Assembly: GCA_964247055.1 (NCBI GenBank)
Contig: OZ176051.1
Coordinates: 7,812,001 to 7,876,000 of the forward strand
Reading direction: 5' to 3'
DNA: 64,000 nucleotides
DNA from: Paragordius varius
Taxonomy: Eukaryota; Nematomorpha
Shown here piece by piece: positions 1 through 11,945 of this stretch. How positions within the stretch are numbered: the stretch's first letter is position 1; each line of letters begins with the position of its first letter. A program made the translations under genes and the position numbers. The notes beneath the pieces were generated by a model that saw nothing but the letters and a program-made list of their open reading frames with translations, did no database searches and was not told the DNA's origin.

Positions 1-862
1 GTGAACACAAATTATTCATATCAAACTCCTTTTTCCAACAACCTAAGCGAAGGCTATACACATGGATATCACCTTGCAAGAAGCACAGAAACCAAATTGA
101 CTTTATCTCGGTATTCAAAAATATAAATCTACCTTTATGAACGTAAAAACTTACCCTGGTTCTGACTGCTATTCTGATCATAATCTCCTTGTAGCTAAAC
201 TAAAAATTAAAACAGTTTTCTCACGCAACCAAAATTTCAGCATAAACCCAAATTAGATTTCTCTGCGATCTCCCCCGAGTGTCCTTTGTTACTTGAAAAC
301 AGATTTAAAACACTCGAAATAGACGATGACGCTGAAAATCTTTGGAAAACAATACAAAATATCACTAGCACTACAGCCAAAGAATGCATCCCTATCCAAA
401 AATCCCATCTTAACAAAATTAAGCTATCACAAAAAAGTTTAGATTTGGCGGACAAACGGCGCCAAGCTAAACGCAATAATAATATGGCAGAGTACAAATC
501 ACTTAACGCAGAGTTCCAAAAAAGCGCTCGGGAAGACAAAAACGATCACTACAATCAGCTGTGCTTAAAACTAGAAAACGCTGCTAAACATAACAACAAC
601 TACTTTGCTGAAGTAGATCACATTGCTCCACGTAGGTCTAAAATCTACAAAGGCCCAATGAGAAAGGAAGACGGAGATATCATCACAGACAAGAAAAGAC
701 TGGTGGAACAATGGGAACAATATGTATTAAAACAATACGGCTCCAGTCCAACGAACGCCGATAAAAACAGTAAGATCTATCAACATGACCCACCGATCAT
801 CAAAGAGGAAGTTGAATGGGCGCTTAACCATTCCCCAAACAACATGCTGAGATTGCGGGATA
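1..862 (+). mobile_element. RTE/BovB-like LINE fragment (endonuclease end to start of RT linker)
   Basis: Seen: the first 240 bases read, across frames, as the C-terminal end of an apurinic-like endonuclease, with the peptides NSFFQQPKRRLYTW, RNQIDF and SDHNLLVAKLKIK. These match the pattern of RTE/BovB elements and the derived CFDP2 protein (family knowledge). A 195-codon open frame (286-873) follows, rich in K, N and E, with the linker-type motif EDGDIITDKKRLVEQW that precedes the reverse transcriptase in this clade. The match stops near 860, where ordinary AT-rich DNA begins, so the RT is missing. The 5' part lies outside the window. The endonuclease part has at least one frame change and one stop, so this copy is dead. 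It differs from the LINE at 36-40 kb, which has a zinc finger after the RT. Confidence 0.7.
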
Positions 863-2116
863 AAAAAAATTAATATACGCTAAATTTTGATATCAAATCA
901 AAATATCTTTTAAAAATTGCATGCTTTTTTGAAAATTTAATTTTTAGCTAAATTTTGTTGAAGATTTCATCCTATTTTTAACCATGATGGAAACGGACAA
1001 AAAATATTTTAGATATTATAAATAATGATGCAACATTTCATCACCCCAGAATTTCAATTAACACATTCGTTCGTCTTTATTTTTGTTATATTAATGTTTA
1101 TTTACACATTCACCTCCTTTAATCAAACTAACCTTTAAAACATTTTGAAGTGATAGAAATCAGCATTATATAATTACCGGCACTTTTGTGTTTATTTTAA
1201 AAGGAATAGTTCATTAAGAAGAGCAAAAAATTTAGGACATTCTGAGTCTTCTGCTAAAAATTAAAATTTGGTGAAAATATTGTTTTGCTTTTTATATGTA
1301 GTCTCTATTTTAGTGATATTTTTTGGAATGAAGCATCTAGCTGGTACCAAAATAATTTTATTTTAAAAAAGTATGTGCAAATTTTGCCATTACCATAAAA
1401 ATGTAAATAATTTTCTTAAATCGTAAGAGACATTAGTTTATGTTTAAAATTATAATCAGAATACAAGTTCTCAAAAAACTTTGAAGAAAAGGGCATAAGT
1501 AGTGGCGAGAATGCCTAAAAACTATTTATTAAATATCGTGATTCCTAAAAAGAATTTCAAAAAGTTCGCTAAAATATCGCATTCATATTCATTATAAAGG
1601 TTAAAAGATCCCAAGCAATATTAACAACTTCCCATTTATATTTTATTTATGTTAAACAGCGTACCATATATAATTGTTCAAACAACTCTTCCTAAAATAA
1701 TCTCAATTTTCATTTTAACTCGTTGAAAGCTCATTGTAAAAATTATTTATTCTAATTATTTAAATAGTTTTGTAATAATTGAAATATCTGTCGCCAAGAT
1801 TCAAATATATTTGATTCAAATCATTGAAATCTATTCAGCTTATTTCTATCGAGTTTCTTATTTTAATACTTATGTAAAATATTAATCACGGCAATTTTGG
1901 CATGCTTCTGCAGCTAGTCTATGGCGAAAATTGCATTTTTAGTAATTTATAGTAAAAGCGATTAGATAGTGTATTCGTTAAGATATAGGTGTAAGTTTTT
2001 ATCGATATATGTTTAGCAATATAAAATTTTTAAAGATAAAATATAATATAAAAAAATTAAAAAATAACCACTTTGGCAAAAAAAATTTGTTTAATTACCA
2101 AAAAATTAAACTGAAA
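863..2116. other. AT-rich intergenic DNA with one dispersed-repeat piece
   Basis: No convincing exon is visible. Around 965-1080 the sequence (ATGGAAACGG then CATTCGTTCGTC) resembles stretches near 12.03-12.22 kb and 40.79-40.98 kb, so it looks like a copy of a third, poorly defined repeat family. The remainder is unstructured AT-rich DNA. Confidence 0.4.
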
Positions 2117-2370
2117 ATGTTGAAGGCAATATTCTCGATAATTTTGGTAAACATAAATTATATTTTAGATTTCGGTTATCAGCACCAATATTCCAGGCCT
2201 CGCTATTCCTGTCAATGATACATCTACAACCAATGGTCTATACATTTTTTAATTTATACAATATTTTTAAACAAAAATTAACCTCGTACTTAGGGTTTGG
2301 TCTGACAGGTAATGCATTAATGTATGCCTTAGAGACCGTGCATGTAATAACTTACACGTTTATCCCGTGA
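2117..2370 (+). CDS. Putative small secreted peptide, three exons
   Basis: Inferred gene. ATG at 2117 encodes MLKAIFSIIL, then a GT...AG segment of exactly 22 nt (2147-2168) has the same size and style as the introns in profilin, FKBP12 and HELLS. Removing it gives ISVISTNIPGLAIPVND in the second exon, so the first ~22 residues form a good signal peptide with likely cleavage after GLA. A second possible intron (2236-2293, 58 nt) leads to a third exon ending at a TGA at 2370, for a total of about 57 residues. Without that second intron the frame ends at TAA about 35 codons in. Only exons 1 and 2 (2117-2146, 2169-2235) are reasonably supported. I do not recognise the mature peptide. A 69-codon open frame from 2009 overlaps in the unspliced reading and ignores the intron. 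Confidence 0.3.
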
Positions 2371-5300
2371 TTTCGATATATTTACATTAAATATTAATGG
2401 TATTGTAAAATTTAATTAATAAAATATCATTTGTGTTTCTCACGATATTTTGAAGGAATTTGAGATTAGACAAATATATTTTTATTTGATTACGACATAT
2501 ATTTCTGGTTGTGATAATGACGGACTGGTTAAGAGATTGCCTTCTTTAAACCTATCATATTATTTGATCCATAAACCAAACACTATTTTACTAAGAATGT
2601 TAGGAACCCCATGGCATAACTGAGGCCATATGGATATTAATTCTCTTAGGTCCCGTATAAGACAAAAAATACTCTCTCACCTTGTTTTAAATACGAAACC
2701 TTATTAAAATGACATGGTTTGAAAATCGAGATCATATTTTAACATAATGACAAGTGTTTCTCCTATAACTGAATTATTCAAGCGCTTAATTAATCCGTGG
2801 ATTGTATCGCTAAATATGCCACCATATACAATAGCGTTTGAAGCAATATATCGCCCAAGTTATAAGATGTAACAATATAATTTTTTGATACCCGTATAAA
2901 AAATTTATATTTGCGTTTTAAATTAAAACATGGGTAATGATTTCATTTTAAACATGGCTTTTTAGTATAAAATCGATAAGAACAAATGGAAATGCTTTTG
3001 GTTATTTTCTATATAAAATAATTAGCAACCTTTTTTGAAAAGTATTCCTGGGTAGAGCCCCTCCTATGTTAAATGCGTCGTCCCCATATAAAACTAAAGT
3101 GTTTGAGCGTCGTTTTGGAAAACTATATGGATTTATTTATGGTTTAAAACATTCTCCGTTCAAAGGCAGTTAGAATCTTTGCAAATTAACCCATTACTGT
3201 CCACTTTATTAGAATTACGCGTCCGAAGAAAAAATCGTGTCTTTAGCCTATATATCTCTCTCTGTTTATTGAAGATATCTTATTAGAAAATCAGAGATTT
3301 TTCGGCGGAAGGTAGCTCTATAATTTTTTGTTACACTAATGATATTGGCGACTAAACCACAACGACGCGTGGTAGTGCACAACTAAAACTAAATTATTTG
3401 AATGGAAAAACGTTATGTTAGGACAAAGCTACTTTTTAAACTGCTTATTACGTAAATAGAGCGAAGAGGCTTAAATGGCTAAATCATATAACTAGCCCGT
3501 TTTTTGTTAGTAATGGCATTCGATAAACCATCATTCCCATTACAAATACAAACTTTAATTTTCCAAAACTTGGATATTAGAACACATATACTTAAATTTT
3601 TACCATTACGTTTAATAAATTGACAAAAATATGAACTAGCTAACGTGATTGTGAAAAAACCACCTTAGGCTATTTGTGCTACACACCTTAATGGAATGGA
3701 AACATATATTCATAAGGTTGAATTATGATTTTTTAGTATAAATAAAAAATATTTAAAATGCTGGCTTCCATGTGAATTTCACCACTTTAATAAACGACTC
3801 ACATCAGCCCAAGTCAAAATAAAAACGCACAAAATATACGCTATAGATAATTGGCAGTTTTCGGACCATATTTGCAAATAAAATTTAAAATTATATTATG
3901 ATAATATTTAACATAAAATCTTCTGCTTTCATCATTATATTTGACGGATGATTATAATGAAATGGAAGTGTTCGTATTGAATTTATTTATAGTTTTAAGA
4001 TAAAAGTGAAACGGTTAATAAAGACCGGAACAATTAATATTTTTACTCTCAGGCCTTTTAAAAACAGGTATAAATGTTCGTAAAAATTTATTATAAATAT
4101 AACTATGCTAGTGTTATCAAAATATTATGGTAAAAATTGATATTATACGGACAAAAAGTAAAAATTGAAAGACAAATATTCTTTTTTAAAGTGAGCAACT
4201 ATACTTTTTAAATCTTAAGTATTTTAAACATAACTTTTGAACTGTAACATATAAAATAGAGACGCATATTGGTATCATAATCAATGACATATTTTAAATG
4301 GATATTTCAATTTTACTGTATTTAAATTAATTAATTTATTTTAAATCTAAGTATATCTCTTGGCTAATGGATTGTGGATTCAAATAATAAGGGGGGAACC
4401 AAATTTGACAAAAATACTGGAACCGGAATCGCTTATCAAATTTGTAACTTGAAACAAAAAGCGACAAGGATAAAAATTATTAGTAAGCACGAGTAAAAAT
4501 ATATTATAAAAGTTTTTATAAATTTTAGTTACAACAAAAAATCCATCAAGTCTCTACCAAATACGATTAGGAAATATAACCTGTTATCCTACACCAACAA
4601 ACTATGTCTGTGTTAGGATATAAATCGAGCAAAAGTGTTTCAATGCTAAATAATTTTGCATCCAATAATTTTTTATAACATTATTAATGCAGACAAACAC
4701 ACCTAAATTACACATATTTTCAATATGTAAGTTGAGTTTTGCAACATATGCGTAATCAATCGATATTCAAAAAGTTTATTCAATATACGCACGCATGCAA
4801 TTTCAAAATTTACCCAATGTTAATTATGTAGTATAAATATTTTTAATTCAAAATCATAGATGTCGTCGATAAAAATATCGATTTTTCATCAAAATAATAA
4901 TAGACAACGTAATTTATGAATTACTTTTTAAAAATACATAAGTGTAGTTATTAAATTTTAAATTATAATCTAATTTATTTTTTTTCTCACAATAAATGCC
5001 TCCAAATGAAAGTTAATTTGTAGAAAAATGAAAATATGCGTAGAAAACGTATAGTTTGGCAATTTTTTAGAATGGCAATATAAATATTAAAATTTAAGTT
5101 AAGTAGTAAATTGTGTATAAATATGTAAAAAATATCGTAAAATTACAAAAACAATGCAAAATACATATACCAAAAGTCAAAATTTGTTTGATGAAACAAT
5201 TGTTTACAAAAAAGTATTTTAATAGGTGAAATATGTATAAATATAGTAAAGCACGCAATCATATACATATTATTATAATATACAATTTAATTATCAAATA

Positions 5301-5590
5301 AATTAAAATTTGAATAGAAGTTTTAGAGACTTGGCTAATTGGAAAGAAATATTACAGTTAACTTTTAAAATATATTATACAATTAAACTAAAATGAGATT
5401 TGTACATTATTATAAATACATTTATATATTGGGTAATTAATTAAATGAATTAATAATAAGGCAAAAAATTTTTCAATCGGTTGGTAACGGTATTCATTAA
5501 ATGGATGCAATATTGATTAATTTTAAATGAGCAAGTATATGTAAACTTAATGCCAACATTGGATAGAATAGGTAAGAATCTGACCTTGTT
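2371..5590. other. Long AT-rich intergenic stretch upstream (+) / downstream of profilin (-)
   Basis: About 3.2 kb without any reading frame I would defend. It contains the small inverted-repeat element at 4128-4320. Nothing else structured was seen; tiny exons could be hidden here given the intron sizes in this genome. Confidence 0.4.
4128..4320. repeat. Miniature inverted-repeat element, family M2
   Basis: The left end reads GGTAAAAATTGATATTATACG and the right end reads ATTTCAATTTTACTGTA, i.e. imperfect terminal inverted repeats of the motif ACAGTAAAAATTGAAATTAT. An inner portion with AAAGACAAATATTC is shared with the copies at 53087-53369 and 60115-60392. No coding capacity. The superfamily is not determined from the ends. 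Confidence 0.5.
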
Positions 5591-6065
5591 TCAATAATCT
5601 TGGTCTCGTAAGTAACAACCCAAAGTTTCAACTGTATTTGAACAGGAACCAGGCTGGATATTTTTGTTGTATGTGGCAATAATTAATGCTAAAATATAAA
5701 CGTTATTATAGAATATAAATAATAAAAGGCATGATACAACAAATAATTTACTTAAATTTGTTTTAGCAATTATTACGCCACCGTTACCCAACTTAAGACG
5801 CATAACATCGGAAGCGCATGATTGATAAATATATTTTTGACCACATAATCTAACACCATTGGACATAAGTTTATCTGGCTTTTCAAATCCATTTATAATA
5901 TCTTGAAGTTCTTGTTCCGAAGGCTAAATATAGATATAGCAATACCTTAAAATTAGGTGTGGACGCCCATATATCCAAATTTTTTAATCCAACAAAAGCA
6001 GCTTGATCAACATTACCTGAAGCTAGTAAATGATCAGTTATATATAAATCCCATGATTCGGCCAT
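5591..6065 (-). CDS. Profilin, three exons, 129 aa
   Basis: Exons on the minus strand are 6065-5946, 5923-5752 and 5688-5591; introns are 22 nt and 63 nt, both GT-AG, and all junctions keep frame. The protein starts MAESWDLYITDHLLASGNVD, has the typical A-F-V-G-L and D-I-W-A-S-T-P core, then NGVRLCGQKYIYQ, GGVIIAKT and the C-terminal block CSNTVETLGCYL ending in tyrosine. Length and order of motifs match animal profilins of about 125-140 aa. Family role: binds monomeric actin and proline-rich ligands in the cytoplasm, helping filament growth; Trp5 and the C-terminal Tyr correspond to the aromatic polyproline site. The start was chosen at 6065 (true ATG) because a slightly longer frame begins with a non-ATG codon. 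Complete and apparently functional. Confidence 0.93.
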
Positions 6066-7098
6066 CAAAATTATTTTATAATAGTCAAATTACAGGAAAT
6101 TGATTGGCTAACAACTATCTTATGTTATATTATTTCGGATGGTTAACCTGCTGAATAATTTGTTTATACTTGCTGGCGTATTTACATTGCGTCCGAGTTC
6201 GTGGTGTATAAAAATATCCTTATAAATATATAAAGAAATATAATAATTTATCAGAATAATTATAATTCTTTTGGTTTTATTTTTACGAGTTTAAGAAATT
6301 TAAACTTTTGTGGTAAATCCAGAAAATGGCAAATGCCCACATTTTGCTACATAACATTGACTAAACTTCATTTTAAATATCACTAATATATATCATAATT
6401 TATTTAAAGCAAAATATTTTTTATTAATTTTAATTTTGGATATAGACCCCAAAAGTCTTAATTTTCAAGCCCTAAATGAAAAGTTTCCTAAAAGTAAACA
6501 CAGTCAATATTGAAAAATATGTATTAAACACTGACAACGAAAAATTTCCGAAAAAATGGATATTCTGCTTAAAAATTCAAATTTTTTAAAATTTTGGTCA
6601 AGCGAATTTCGGTATTTTGAAGCATGGTGGAAACAAACCATTAAATCATCCATCAATGCAGAACATTTCTATTCTTTTATTTCAAATTTCGATAGTTTAT
6701 TTGTTGTAATGTTTAATTCTGGTATCAGATATGTTTAGTCTCATCGAATTATAAAAAATTTGCTTTATATACTGCGTCCAAATTACTGGTATAAACATAA
6801 CCTCATGAACGATATAGATCTGATAAGAAAATGTATCAGGATTATCAAGTGCTGTTAGTATTGGCCGTTAGTGAAAAAAAGAAGGTTATTTACAATTTTG
6901 TGGTAAGCGGTCCATATGGCAAAATAAAAGCATTGGTATTTAATTCCAAAAAAAATATATCATACTCAGGTTATTAAAAGCAAAACAATATATTTAAAAT
7001 ATTTTAAAATGTGAGCTCCGTAAAGTCCAAAATTTTTTTGCTCTTCTAAAATGAGCTAGTTGTAAAATAAACGCAAAAATGCCTGGATTGACGATAAA
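6066..7098. other. Intergenic DNA upstream of profilin
   Basis: Should hold the profilin promoter (reading leftwards), but no TATA or initiator element stands out from the AT background. Includes the dispersed repeat at 6795-7060. Confidence 0.35.
6795..7060. repeat. Dispersed repeat family R2, copy 1
   Basis: The stretch CTGATAAGAAAATGTATCAG followed by GATTATC and, about 200 bp on, AAAGCAAAACAATAT and a GAGCTCCG-like end recurs, with changes, at about 40425-40710 and 57735-58010. No open frame and no clear terminal repeats were seen. Likely an old non-autonomous element. Confidence 0.45.
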
Positions 7099-7939
7099 CA
7101 CTTGGATACAACAAATTTATTTCCCTGCGATTCAAATTAGAGTAGTTATATACCCCAGGCCTGTTTAAATTAAATATTTAAAATGTAAAAAATATTGAAA
7201 CCATAGTAAAAGTTGCACTTATAAAAAACCGAATATAAAAGAATAATTCAAAAATACTATTATTTATTTTAAGGTAAAACCGGTTAAAAATTTAGTCAAT
7301 TTATTTGTGCATGAGCAAAATTTTAAAAATGATGAAATATAAACCATTTTCTTTTCATCAATGTTAGATGTGATTTAGCACTTCGATCCAAATTGGGGTA
7401 TATAAATACCCCAGGCTAAATTGAAGTTAGGTTTCAAAAACTATTGAAGGAAACACCAATTTAAATATATGTTTCTATCCTAATAAAAATTAAAAAAATA
7501 TGCCAAAATATCTAAATAAAATTTTGAGTTCCATGTCAAACTACTTCGACGCCATTTTTATTTGGGTAAAATTTATTTTTTTATTTAAATTACATCTAAC
7601 ATTGATAATAATAGAAAAAGCGGCTTATTTTGTATAATTTTCAATTTTATTATTGCACACGTGTCACGTTGACCAAATTTTTACCTTTCGGTTTTAACTT
7701 AAAAACAATATCAAGTATTTTTGAATAAACTTTTTTATATATTTCGGTTTAATAATGTTATATAAGTGCAAAATTTTGCCATGGTTTCAATTCCTTCCAT
7801 ATTTTTTAAAGAATTTAATCTTAAACAGGCCTGGGGTATTTAACTACCCCATTTTGAATCGAAGGACTAAAATAAATGTGTTGTATCCAAGTGTTAAATT
7901 AAATATAGTCTTACCCCCAACAAATCGAACTGTTAATTA
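7099..7939 (+). mobile_element. TTAA-flanked MITE, interrupted copy (outer element of a nest)
   Basis: The left end at 7099 reads CACTTGGATACAACA, then a GTTATATACCCCAGGCCTG stretch, as in the complete copies at 21661 and 41395. The match runs to about 7376 (ATCAATGTTAGATGTGATTTA), is interrupted by another copy of the same family (7379-7893), and seems to resume at 7894 with TTAAATTAAATATAGTC before it is lost near 7940. This is the arrangement expected when a TTAA-targeting element lands in an older relative. Confidence 0.5.
7379..7893 (-). mobile_element. TTAA-flanked MITE, complete copy A (inserted in another copy)
   Basis: Ends are inverted: CACTTCGATCCAAATTGGGG at the left, and CGAAGGACTAAA...CCAAGTG at the right followed by TTAA (left flank TTAG). 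Near each end is a short palindrome of the type GGGGTA...TACCCC. Internal landmarks such as TTCGACGCCATTTTTATTT and CACGTGTCACGTTGACC recur in every copy. About 515 bp with no transposase, hence non-autonomous. Orientation is opposite to the copies at 21.7, 41.4 and 57.0 kb. Confidence 0.65.
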
Positions 7940-8314
7940 CAGTGTGCAATAAAATTTGGGGCTGATTTTCTGGTTCCCAATTTTTTAATATTTTCTGATT
8001 CCTTATGCTATTGTGGTCACATTTGTGAATATTTTACTTATTAAGCTCGTTTTCGAGAAATAAGGACTTTTTCCGAATTCGGACATATCCAACATTTTCT
8101 CGTTTGTAAATATTTTTCTCTAGGCAAACAAATATGTGGCTTATTTAAATATTTTTACGAAAGATCACCAATTTATCTTCAAAATAAAAAAAGATAACGC
8201 AAAATATCTAATTTTTGTTCGGGACAAAAACCCTCAAAAATTGGGTAACTTAACATTTTTTGACGTTATTATCTTAAATAAAAACTAACTTTATTTTATG
8301 TTTTTGGATGTATA

Positions 8315-9114
8315 CAGTAGCGTATGCAGTAAAAGATTGTTAGTGCGCAATAATTTAAAATCACAAAACAGGGGGATATTATGGATAGTGTATACAAAAT
8401 CAGGGAAGAATCTTGGTGTATGTAAAATGCGCATTTGGTTTTTGTAAAATTGCGATGAAAAATTGTAAAAATATTAGTGAAACATTATTTCCCAAAAAAT
8501 GTTAATTTTTCATTTCATGGTACAACACTCGTGATTTGAATTATGGAACTGTATACAGATACAATTAGAAATTATAGAAGATCTTTATTTAAATTATTAC
8601 TTGCTTTTCTCAATCTATTTAAAAGTGAATAAGCGTGAGGTGAAAAATTAAAGGAATTTTATTTGGGGTTTTTTGTAGTTAAAAATAAATTACATAAGTT
8701 TACTTGTTAAATGCATTACTTATATTATTTTTATTAACCTCTATACATTATTAACTGCTAAACTTATAGATTTCTTAATTTTTAGTAATTTTCACAACAT
8801 CTAATCTTCTAGTAACGTTATCTAAATTGGATATATCTTGTAATACATTACTAGAAGTTTGTTGAATATTTGGTATTGTGGTTTCATATTCCTCTAGGTA
8901 TTCATAAACATTTAATAAATTTTCAATAAACATCACAAATATTTCTCGCAAAAAATTTATTGGCTTTTCAATACCAAATGTGCCGCCCAAATGTCCTCAA
9001 TTTTCATATTTTGATTATCATTCAGTCTTATTTATAAACATATCCATAATATCCCCCTGTTTTGTGTTTTTTAGAATATTTTGCACCAACAATCTTTTAC
9101 TGCACACGCTACCG
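8315..9114. mobile_element. 800-bp DNA element with ~75-bp terminal inverted repeats
   Basis: The left end from 8315 reads CAGTAGCGTATGCAGTAAAA and continues to AAACAGGGGGATATTATGG; the right end, in reverse complement, reads CGGTAGCGTGTGCAGTAAAA and continues to the same AAACAGGGGGATATTATGG. TA dinucleotides stand on both sides. The interior has only a 71-codon frame (8775-8990, minus) that I do not recognise and which looks incidental. TA flanks suggest a Tc1/mariner-type non-autonomous element (inference). Confidence 0.6.
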
Positions 9115-9582
9115 TAATACTGTTTACTTAAATATAAATATCATTGTGTAATATTATTTTTAAAAATAAATTTCATTTCTACACCTTTTTTGCTGTTTTT
9201 TTATGTAAAAAAAACTAAAATTTACTCAGCTGTATTACTATCTTTTTTACATCTGATATTTATGAATATTTACCATATATGTTTTCAACAATACTATATT
9301 TTATGCCTTAAAATATAATCCTAACTATAAATTTAGGATGACTGACGGGTAAAAATTTTGAAAACAAAAAAACGCTTTAAATATTATATTTTTTCTTTGT
9401 TTTATACATTCTTATAAAATAAACAATATATCGATTAGCAGCTAAAGATGTAAAATAAATACCATGACCAAGTACCCAATCGCAACAATTTGACGTCAGC
9501 TAATAGATTACCTTTCACTATGGTCGTATTTTACTGTACAGAATATATCATAATGGACAATATGCCATTTATATATTTGTCA

Positions 9583-10152
9583 AAATGGAAAGTGGTGGCT
9601 TTGTGATCTGTTTCTGGAAAACCGGTGGACCCATTCAAATCCAAATATCGAATCAATATAATCATTAATAAATGCCCCGACAATAGCTTCGCCCTTTTTT
9701 ATTAAGCCCCAGTTTGGGCCCACCCCGTAGAAAAATGGGTTTTTTTGAAAACAGAAGTCCACAAAAATCGTGTCTTTGAGACAATTTTCCGGAAAACGTG
9801 TTGGACCATTCGATTTCACATATATTTTTTTTACTTATTTTCGATTTCGCCGAACATAGTCGGCTCGCTTTTTTAATTTAGGCCCACTTTTTATCCGCTC
9901 CTCCCGTAAAATGCCATTTTTTCCAAAAAACAAAGTCCACAAAAATAATTTTTTGAATCCATGAGACCGTAAAAATTCAATAAGGATTCCACGTATTCCC
10001 TTTTAAAAGGCAAAAATTTTAGTCAAGCGTTTTTTTGATGATAGCTGCTAGTAAGGAGCTATCCGCTAAAAACTGATCCGTCATATCAAAATAGTGTGCC
10101 TTTGGAGCTAAATTTCAGAAAATTTATCAAGCCATATGAGTTCAATAACTTA
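9583..10152 (-). repeat. Dispersed repeat family R1, copy 1
   Basis: Aligns by eye over ~570 bp with 47146-47734 at high similarity (shared GGCTTTGTGATCTGTTTC, GCCCCGACAATAGCTTCGCCC, AAAATCGTGTCTTTGAGACA). On the minus strand both copies share an open reading with GPNWGL, KKGEAIVGAF and FGFEW, preserved in the same frame, so the repeat may descend from a coding sequence; I do not recognise the protein. No terminal inverted repeat is evident. Confidence 0.6.
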
Positions 10153-10229
10153 TATATTTAATACATATCGTTATCAATGTAAAATAAAAAAAATAATTTT
10201 CCTAAAAATTTTTAAAAACCGCAAACTAT

Positions 10230-10610
10230 AGTAATTTTTACCTTAATTAATAACAATTAGCAAGGTGGAACAAAAAATTAAAGACCTTATTAAATATATT
10301 AAACACCGCAATTTTTACCTGTATATATTTAAATGTCCAAGAAATTAATTACAATTAACAATGTTAAATAAAAAAACAAAAATATTAAATTTAATTAAAC
10401 TTATTGCAATTTTTGCCTGTATTTATTAAAATGTCCAAAATATGTAGTAATTAATTAAAATTAACAATGTTAAATAAAACTTACAAAAAATCTAAATTTG
10501 ACTATATTTATTAAAAACGGCAATTTTACCCGCATATTATAAATAATTAACAATGCAAAACCTAAAAAACAAAAATAATCTAAAATCTACATTACACAAA
10601 CCTTTATATA
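10230..10610. repeat. Degenerate tandem repeat, period ~100-115 bp
   Basis: Units begin with GCAATTTTTACCTGTATAT-like sequence at about 10308, 10406 and 10520, with a weaker one near 10230. Each carries TTAATTACAATTAACAATG-like sequence further on. Three to four diverged units; no coding sense. A minisatellite that has decayed. Confidence 0.5.
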
Positions 10611-10685
10611 TTTACCTGTTTTTTTAATTAATAATAACAACATTTTGCATACCGGTATTTATCATGTTGAAAGTAAATTATTCAA

Positions 10686-11253
10686 TTTACTTCGATTTAA
10701 ATTGGGTCTAAATACCCTAGACTAAATTTAAATTAATATTATTAAAAAACTATTGAAGAAAACGGTCCCAATTATAATTATGCTTCTATCCTGATAAGAA
10801 TTATATAAATATGCCAAAATATCTTGAAATTTTGTTTTGAAAAAAATTCCATCTCAAACTACTTCGACGCCATTTTTATTTTACAGAATTTTTGCAAAAT
10901 ATCGTCTTCATTTAATTTTAATGGTAAAACTAAAGCTATTTTTTTTTTATATAAATTACATTTAACATTGTGATAGAAATAGAAAAAGCGGTTTATTTTG
11001 TATTATTTTTTAATTTTACACATGTCACGTTGACGAAATTTTTACCTTTCGGTTTTAGCTTAAAATAAGTAATATCAAGTATCTTTGAATTAATTTTTTT
11101 TTATATTTCGGTTTATTGTTTAAAAGTGCAAAATTTTGCCATGGTTATGATTCCTTCCATACTTTTTAAAAAATTTGATTTTAAACAGGCCTGGGGTATT
11201 TAACTACCCCAATTTGAATCGAAGGACTAAAATGAGTGTGTTGTATCCAAGTG
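10686..11253 (-). mobile_element. TTAA-flanked MITE, copy B
   Basis: Same family and orientation as 7379-7893: the right end reads GGGGTATTTAACTACCCC, CGAAGGACTAAA and CCAAGTG followed by TTAA. Internal landmarks (ACTTCGACGCCATTTTTATT, ACATGTCACGTTGACG) are present. The left end is slightly eroded, so its exact first base is uncertain. Confidence 0.6.
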
Positions 11254-11945
11254 TTAATTACGAATGATTAATATAAATAAACCTAAAATACCTATTATAT
11301 TAATATATTAAAGATCAAAACCCACAAAACTCAGCATCTAAATACGTATCAACAATAAATTCAAATGTTAACATAAAAATTGCTATAAATATTCTCAAAA
11401 TTTAACATTACAAAATACCATCAAATTAAGCCTATGTTAATTCTCTCGTCCTCTTTCATAAGTGTGCTAAGAAATAGTTTTGTGGAGCAGCATTTTACGC
11501 ATTTGATAAACCATTTATGTTTTTGACTGGCAATAAAATTACTTAACATACATTAAAATGCATACTGTAACATCCAAAAACTTTAAATAAAGTTTGTTTT
11601 TATAATAAGATGATAAAAATATTTGTGTCAAAAAATATTAAGTTACCCAATTTTTTAGGGTTGTTGCCCCCTAGATCAAAATGTATTAGATATTTTGAGT
11701 TAATTTTTTTATTTTGAATATAAATTGGTGATATTTTATAAAAATATTTATATAAGCCACATATTATTTGATTACCTAGAGGAAAATATTTACAAACGAG
11801 AAAATGTTGGATAATCCAAATTTGGAAAAAGTCCCATATATCGAAAACGAGCTGGATAAGTAAATTTTTTTCCTAAATCTGATCACAATACGATAAGGAA
11901 TCAGAAAATATTAAAAAAATAAGATCCAAAAGTTGTGTCACAGTG

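Larger units (their letters stand above)
7940..11945. repeat. Large inverted-repeat (foldback-like) unit with ~360-bp arms
   Basis: The segment 7940-8313 is repeated in reverse complement at about 11545-11945: left TTTTCTCGTTTGTAAATAT against right ATATTTACAAACGAGAAAA, and left ACTTAACATTTTTTGAC against right GTCAAAAAATATTAAGT. The outer tips read CAGTGTG and CACAGTG, and TTA stands on both outer sides. Between the arms lie a separate 800-bp element, a dispersed repeat, a tandem repeat and a TTAA-type MITE. Either one foldback element filled by later insertions, or two unrelated inverted copies of a repeat; the TTA/TTA flanks favour the first. Confidence 0.4.

Noticed and set aside
2009-2218. 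69-codon frame starting at 2009
   Set aside because: Its first half is K/N-rich random AT translation; the better-supported reading begins at 2117 and splices out 22 nt.
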